The position numbers were made by a program, and so were the translations under genes. From Deltaproteobacteria bacterium (GTDB taxonomy: Bacteria; Desulfobacterota; JADFXK01): a stretch of DNA of 8,621 nucleotides. Below, in pieces: positions 6,360-8,621 of the stretch. The notes below the pieces were generated by a model that was not told the DNA's origin, did not search any database, and saw only the letters and a program-made list of their open reading frames with translations. How positions within the stretch are numbered: the stretch's first letter is position 1; the number at the start of each line of letters is the position of its first letter. The stretch is taken from NCBI GenBank assembly GCA_015233295.1, contig JADFYC010000146.1, forward strand, positions 1 to 8,621, in the 5' to 3' direction.

Positions 6360-7345
6360 GGAGAATAGTTCTGAGCCTGATCCTCTTTGGGATAACCATG
6401 TGTTTGTCCTCAGTTCCGGTTGTCTCACCGGCTTGGGCAGGAGAAGAGGCGGCAGAACCTGATGAACATTTCAGGATCAACGCCCTGGAGCAGAAGAGGG
6501 ACTACGAAGATAAGCTGGATCAATTTTCCAAGTCGATTGAGCAGATCCACCACCGCAAGACCGCCATCGAATCCAATACCGACTGGATGTACTCGCAAAT
6601 GGGAAACTACAATAATCTTGACATCCATGCCCCAGGACCGCTGCGGGATGCGGTGAGACAAAATGACGGGAAAATCAAAACCGGCGAGAGTCAAATAGAG
6701 CAGCTCAAGATGCGGCAGGTGTTTTATCTCCGGAAGATGCGCACCCTCCGGGCCGAAGTGATTAAAACTTATGATACTCTGCCCGATTGGTGGACCCTGC
6801 AGCCCGAACATCTCCAGATGGAAAGAGAACTACTCGGAGGAATGGATTTACCCGCTGGATACGAAGAAAGAATAGTGCGGAAAACCGTATGGATGAGACG
6901 TGGCGGATCCATGGCCGGGATCACGGATGCGGTCAAGAGAAGCTCTATCTCCGGCATGGTGGACGTGCGGAAGGACAACCAGGGGGTCTACCTGGTCAAT
7001 AGCCTGCCGATCCTATTCAAGTCAGGCAGATCCAAGATTGATAATCGGGCCCAAAATCTGGCCCGAGGGTTAGCCGCGTTGATCAAGGAACTGCCTGTCA
7101 CCCGCGTCAAGGTGGAAGGCAATTCCGACAATGTCCCGTTCAAAGGGAAACCCATGGGGTCAAGTTGGGATTTGTCTATGGCTCGGGCCAATAGCTTCGC
7201 CCAGGCTCTGATTCAGTCCGGGGTACCGGCGGCGTTGATTACCGTTATCGGCAACGGTGATATGAAGTCCGCGGCTCCAAACACGACGAAGGCCAATCGG
7301 CAGCAGAACCGCCGGGTCGATGTCAGGGTCGAATTTGGAAAATAA
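6356..7345 (+). CDS. secreted OmpA/MotB-type peptidoglycan-binding protein
   Basis: 329 residues. The signal peptide ends at SPAWA (residue 28), so this is a periplasmic or outer-membrane-side protein rather than a MotB stator, which would have a membrane anchor and plug. Residues 38-130 are charged and helical, probably coiled coil. The OmpA-like domain spans about 217-327, with ILFKSGRSKID, the motif NSDNVPF, then SSWDLSMARA, and the end NRQQNRRVDVRVEF. Asp258 and Arg277 match the pair that holds diaminopimelate in OmpA, and their 19-residue spacing equals that of MotB. Thr before the Asp is replaced by Ser, and Asn of the NWELS motif by Ser. AAGGAGAC lies before the ATG, which overlaps the previous stop. 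MotY of Vibrio has a similar design; a motor role is inferred. Confidence 0.88.
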   Translation: MRRIVLSLILFGITMCLSSVPVVSPAWAGEEAAEPDEHFRINALEQKRDYEDKLDQFSKSIEQIHHRKTAIESNTDWMYSQMGNYNNLDIHAPGPLRDAVRQNDGKIKTGESQIEQLKMRQVFYLRKMRTLRAEVIKTYDTLPDWWTLQPEHLQMERELLGGMDLPAGYEERIVRKTVWMRRGGSMAGITDAVKRSSISGMVDVRKDNQGVYLVNSLPILFKSGRSKIDNRAQNLARGLAALIKELPVTRVKVEGNSDNVPFKGKPMGSSWDLSMARANSFAQALIQSGVPAALITVIGNGDMKSAAPNTTKANRQQNRRVDVRVEFGK

Positions 7346-7392
7346 TGGTTGCGGGGTCCGGGTTGCGCGTTATGGGTGAACTATAGCACACG

Positions 7393-7435
7393 GCCTGGAC
7401 AACTACCCTGTTATAACGGTTAGTCGTCTCCAGGC
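7393..7435 (+). terminator. imperfect long hairpin after the exported-protein cluster
   Basis: GCCTGGA (7393-7399) pairs with TCCAGGC (7429-7435). The inner arms CAACTACC and GGTTAGTCG pair partly, around the loop GTTATAAC. It lies about 50 bases after the TAA at 7345. There is no T-run, so it would be a weak or Rho-assisted end at best. Confidence 0.35.
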
Positions 7436-7505
7436 TGATCTCTCCTAAGGGAATGGATGAGAATAAATTCAGGTTTAACGAAGGGCAAAATCATGGTTGC
7501 GCCTC

Positions 7506-7533
7506 TTGACATAATTTAAAATTATGATATAAT
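7506..7533 (+). promoter_or_regulatory. sigma-70 consensus promoter of the toxin-antitoxin-chaperone locus
   Basis: TTGACA at 7506-7511, 16 bases, TATAAT at 7528-7533: both boxes perfect. Transcription would start near 7540, giving a leader of about 100 bases before the TTG start at 7638. So strong a promoter normally needs a repressor, which fits an autoregulated toxin-antitoxin operon. Confidence 0.85.
7511..7525. promoter_or_regulatory. candidate operator in the promoter spacer
   Basis: ATAATTT-A-AAATTAT is a perfect 15-bp dyad between the -35 and -10 boxes. It is followed at once by a second dyad, GATAT-A-ATATC (7526-7536), over the -10 box. An XRE-type antitoxin such as the one encoded at 8026 would be the expected ligand. 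AT-rich dyads can occur by chance, but position speaks for function. Confidence 0.5.
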
Positions 7534-7612
7534 ATCTTAAATTTAGAACTGGTTGAGATTGAATCAATAACCTAAAAAATTCCCTTGCCGACTAAAAATA
7601 TAAATTGACAAA

Positions 7613-7632
7613 AGTTAATATAGGAGTTAACT
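7613..7632. promoter_or_regulatory. inverted repeat around the ribosome binding site of the toxin gene
   Basis: AGTTAA (7613-7618) and TTAACT (7627-7632) flank eight bases that include GGAG. It may be a second operator or a small RNA hairpin that presents or hides the ribosome binding site; the stem is AT-rich and weak. Confidence 0.35.
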
Positions 7633-7637
7633 AAATC

Positions 7638-8039
7638 TTGATTGTCTCAGCGCGCCTACTAATTGAGGGAGCGAAACTCAATATCAGTGAAGTCGTCAAA
7701 AATAATCGGTCGGACTTCAGAGAGTTCTATGCGGAACTGGAGCAGGGTTTGCAAAGTCGACTGACCAAGCGGCTTGAGAGTATGGCTGAAAATGGACAAA
7801 GTGTTAACGAGACAAAGTTCAAGCACGAAAAAGATAAAATTTACGCCATCAAACTTAACTAAATTCGGATCTATTGTTTCTTCGATACGGACCGAAGATA
7901 TCCTGAAAACCATCAGCTTATTCTTCTTACTCATGGCGTTATAAAAAAGAAGGATAAAGCCGACCCTGAGGACATACTTCGGGCTATAAGGCTACGTGAA
8001 GAATATCACAAGCAAAGGAACCACCATGAAAGCACATAG
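7638..8039 (+). pseudogene. HigB/Gp49-like toxin gene broken by an in-frame TAA
   Basis: Reading starts at TTG 7638 (GGAG 11 bases upstream) and runs 74 codons to TAA at 7860-7862. The same frame then continues open to TAG at 8037-8039 and encodes the rest of a RelE/HigB-superfamily fold. Before the stop: NNRSDFREFYAELEQ, RLTKRLESMAENG, and KFKHEKDKIYAIKLN. After it: IRIYCFFDTDRRY, LILLTHGVIKKKDKADPEDI, and RAIRLREEYHKQ. These match the Gp49/HigB order: helices, then K-x-Y-x-I-K, R-I-Y-x-F-F, a L-x-H-G-x-x-K-K strand, and the P-x-E-I/D-I-x-R-A helix. The full form would have 133 residues. Family members are ribosome-dependent mRNA endonucleases. The truncated product lacks the C-terminal strands and basic residues expected for activity. 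The joined frame overlaps the antitoxin start by 14 bases, which supports it as the ancestral gene. Not a frameshift: one changed codon (from CAA, AAA or GAA) explains it. Confidence 0.8.
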
Positions 8040-8481
8040 TTGGTTCAAACAAGAATTGGAACGTGTCAAAGACACCTTTGAGTACAAATTAGAAGGCTTG
8101 GAACTGGATATCACCGAAAACATCCTGAAGGTCATGGAAGAGAAGGACATCAGCAGAGCGGAACTGGCCAAGAAATTGGGAGTCAGTAAGGCGTCCATTT
8201 CTAAAATGTTAAACTATGGGTCCAACATAACCATCCGACGCCTTCTTAGCCTGGCAGACGCACTGAACTGTGAACTCACGGTGAATATAGCCCCCTGTGC
8301 TCAGACTACAAAGGAACCGGTGTTTGCCGACACGCGCAAGGGCGTAACCAAGTCCCCCGTGGTTCTCAAAAGGTGTGAATACCCGACCAAGCCAAAAAAC
8401 AAAATTCCTGAATTTGTCTCAGAACAGTCGACTATTGCCGACAATTATAACCAGCAAGGATATAACTCATTATGGTCTTAA
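8026..8481 (+). CDS. XRE-family antitoxin with long C-terminal extension (HigA-like, chaperone-dependent type)
   Basis: 151 residues from ATG at 8026, six bases after AAAGGA; a GTG at 7996 would add ten residues but lies inside the toxin's C-terminal code. Residues 33-88 form a helix-turn-helix domain (ISRAELAKKLGVSKASISKM, then LLSLADALNCELTV) that should bind operator DNA and repress the operon. Residues 89-151 are an extension not found in ordinary HigA proteins (around 100 residues). It is polar and Pro/Lys-rich and ends with NYNQQGYNSLWS. In toxin-antitoxin-chaperone systems such an extension, called ChAD, makes the antitoxin unstable until a SecB-like chaperone binds it. The next gene looks like that chaperone. 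ChAD assignment is from context; HTH is sure. Confidence 0.87.
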   Translation: MKAHSWFKQELERVKDTFEYKLEGLELDITENILKVMEEKDISRAELAKKLGVSKASISKMLNYGSNITIRRLLSLADALNCELTVNIAPCAQTTKEPVFADTRKGVTKSPVVLKRCEYPTKPKNKIPEFVSEQSTIADNYNQQGYNSLWS

Positions 8482-8621
8482 TGCAAGTCAAAGACATCCG
8501 GATGATGTCCGCATCCTTTCAGATGAATCAAGACTATAGTGAAGAAGTTCATCCTGAAACATTCAGTTACGGACTGCAAATAGAAAGCCAGCTCGATGAA
8601 AGCGGAAGATCACTGATTGTA
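8472..8621 (+). CDS. SecB-like chaperone, N-terminal 50 residues (cut by window edge)
   Basis: The frame is open from ATG 8472 to the end of the window. It overlaps the antitoxin stop by ten bases. AAGGA lies 11 bases upstream; a second in-frame ATG at 8481 (TAATG overlap with the stop) is an alternative start. Residues such as QVKDIRMMSASFQMN and FSYGLQIESQLDESG follow the start of the SecB fold, where a L-K-D-I-R-L strand is followed by F-x-x-N and a second amphipathic strand ending in a D-E turn. The position, third after toxin and antitoxin and tightly overlapped, is that of the SecB-like chaperone in TAC loci, where it folds and protects the antitoxin. Only a quarter to a third of the protein is visible, so the family call rests on these strands plus context. 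Generic SecB for Sec export is less likely here. Confidence 0.68.
   Translation, partial: MVLMQVKDIRMMSASFQMNQDYSEEVHPETFSYGLQIESQLDESGRSLIV

Noticed and set aside
6425..7191. Minus-strand frames opposite the OmpA-type gene
   Set aside because: Antisense to a well-supported OmpA domain and signal peptide.
7345..7501. Direct repeat ATGGTTGCG at 7345-7353 and 7493-7501 as possible insertion boundary
   Set aside because: Nine bases, with nothing transposon-like between the copies; chance is likely.
7605..7637. Second TTGACA just before the toxin start
   Set aside because: Its -10 position reads TAACTA, and transcription would begin at or after the start codon.
7996..8025. GTG at 7996 as antitoxin start
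   Set aside because: The added residues are encoded within the toxin's C-terminal region, while ATG 8026 has AAAGGA six bases upstream.
1..8621. CRISPR array, tRNA, rRNA, insertion sequence
   Set aside because: No spaced direct repeats, cloverleaf-like sequence, rRNA segment or transposase was seen.

Overview
The window looks like a chromosomal segment of a motile, Gram-negative bacterium. I lean towards Desulfobacterota (old delta-Proteobacteria) because of the poly-HAMP chemoreceptor style, sigma-54-type promoters and the exported LPP20/OmpA proteins, but no marker gene fixes the taxon. GC content is moderate, and all three standard stop codons are used.

Left part (1-3500, minus strand): two chemoreceptor (MCP) genes in tandem. 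The upstream one (1243-3351) is complete: TM-sensor-TM, HAMP repeats, a signalling hairpin, and a flexible tail ending in EFERY, which fits the CheR/CheB-tethering pentapeptide pattern. The downstream one (1-1062) runs off the left edge. It shares the HAMP-repeat block but lacks the first HAMP. A good GG-N10-GC sigma-54 promoter lies about 130 bp upstream of the complete receptor.

Middle-left (3500-4212 and 4480-4743): two long stretches with no convincing gene, holding inverted repeats and one weak, possibly decayed minus-strand open stretch. Between them is an 88-codon gene whose N-terminus resembles short DUF1640-type proteins but whose coiled-coil/membrane end is missing.

Middle-right (4744-7345, plus strand): an exported-protein cluster behind a second strong sigma-54 promoter. 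It encodes a 63-aa truncated lipoprotein-like paralogue, a 144-aa LPP20-family protein (the two start as a tandem duplication with a 228-bp offset), a 256-aa secreted protein whose middle aligns with the LPP20 protein, and a 329-aa secreted OmpA/MotB-type peptidoglycan-binding protein that overlaps it by ATGA. The set recalls the FlgO/FlgP/FlgT and MotY accessory parts of flagellar motors. That role, and its link to the chemoreceptors through sigma-54, is inference.

Right part (7506-8621, plus strand): behind a perfect TTGACA-16-TATAAT promoter with palindromes in and next to the spacer sits what reads as a toxin-antitoxin-chaperone (TAC) locus. It has a HigB/Gp49-like toxin gene broken by one in-frame TAA, an XRE-type antitoxin with a long C-terminal extension, and the start of a SecB-like chaperone gene cut by the window edge. 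This is the most notable system here: the layout matches TAC loci such as HigB1-HigA1-SecB-like of Mycobacterium tuberculosis, but the toxin appears to be disabled or dependent on readthrough.
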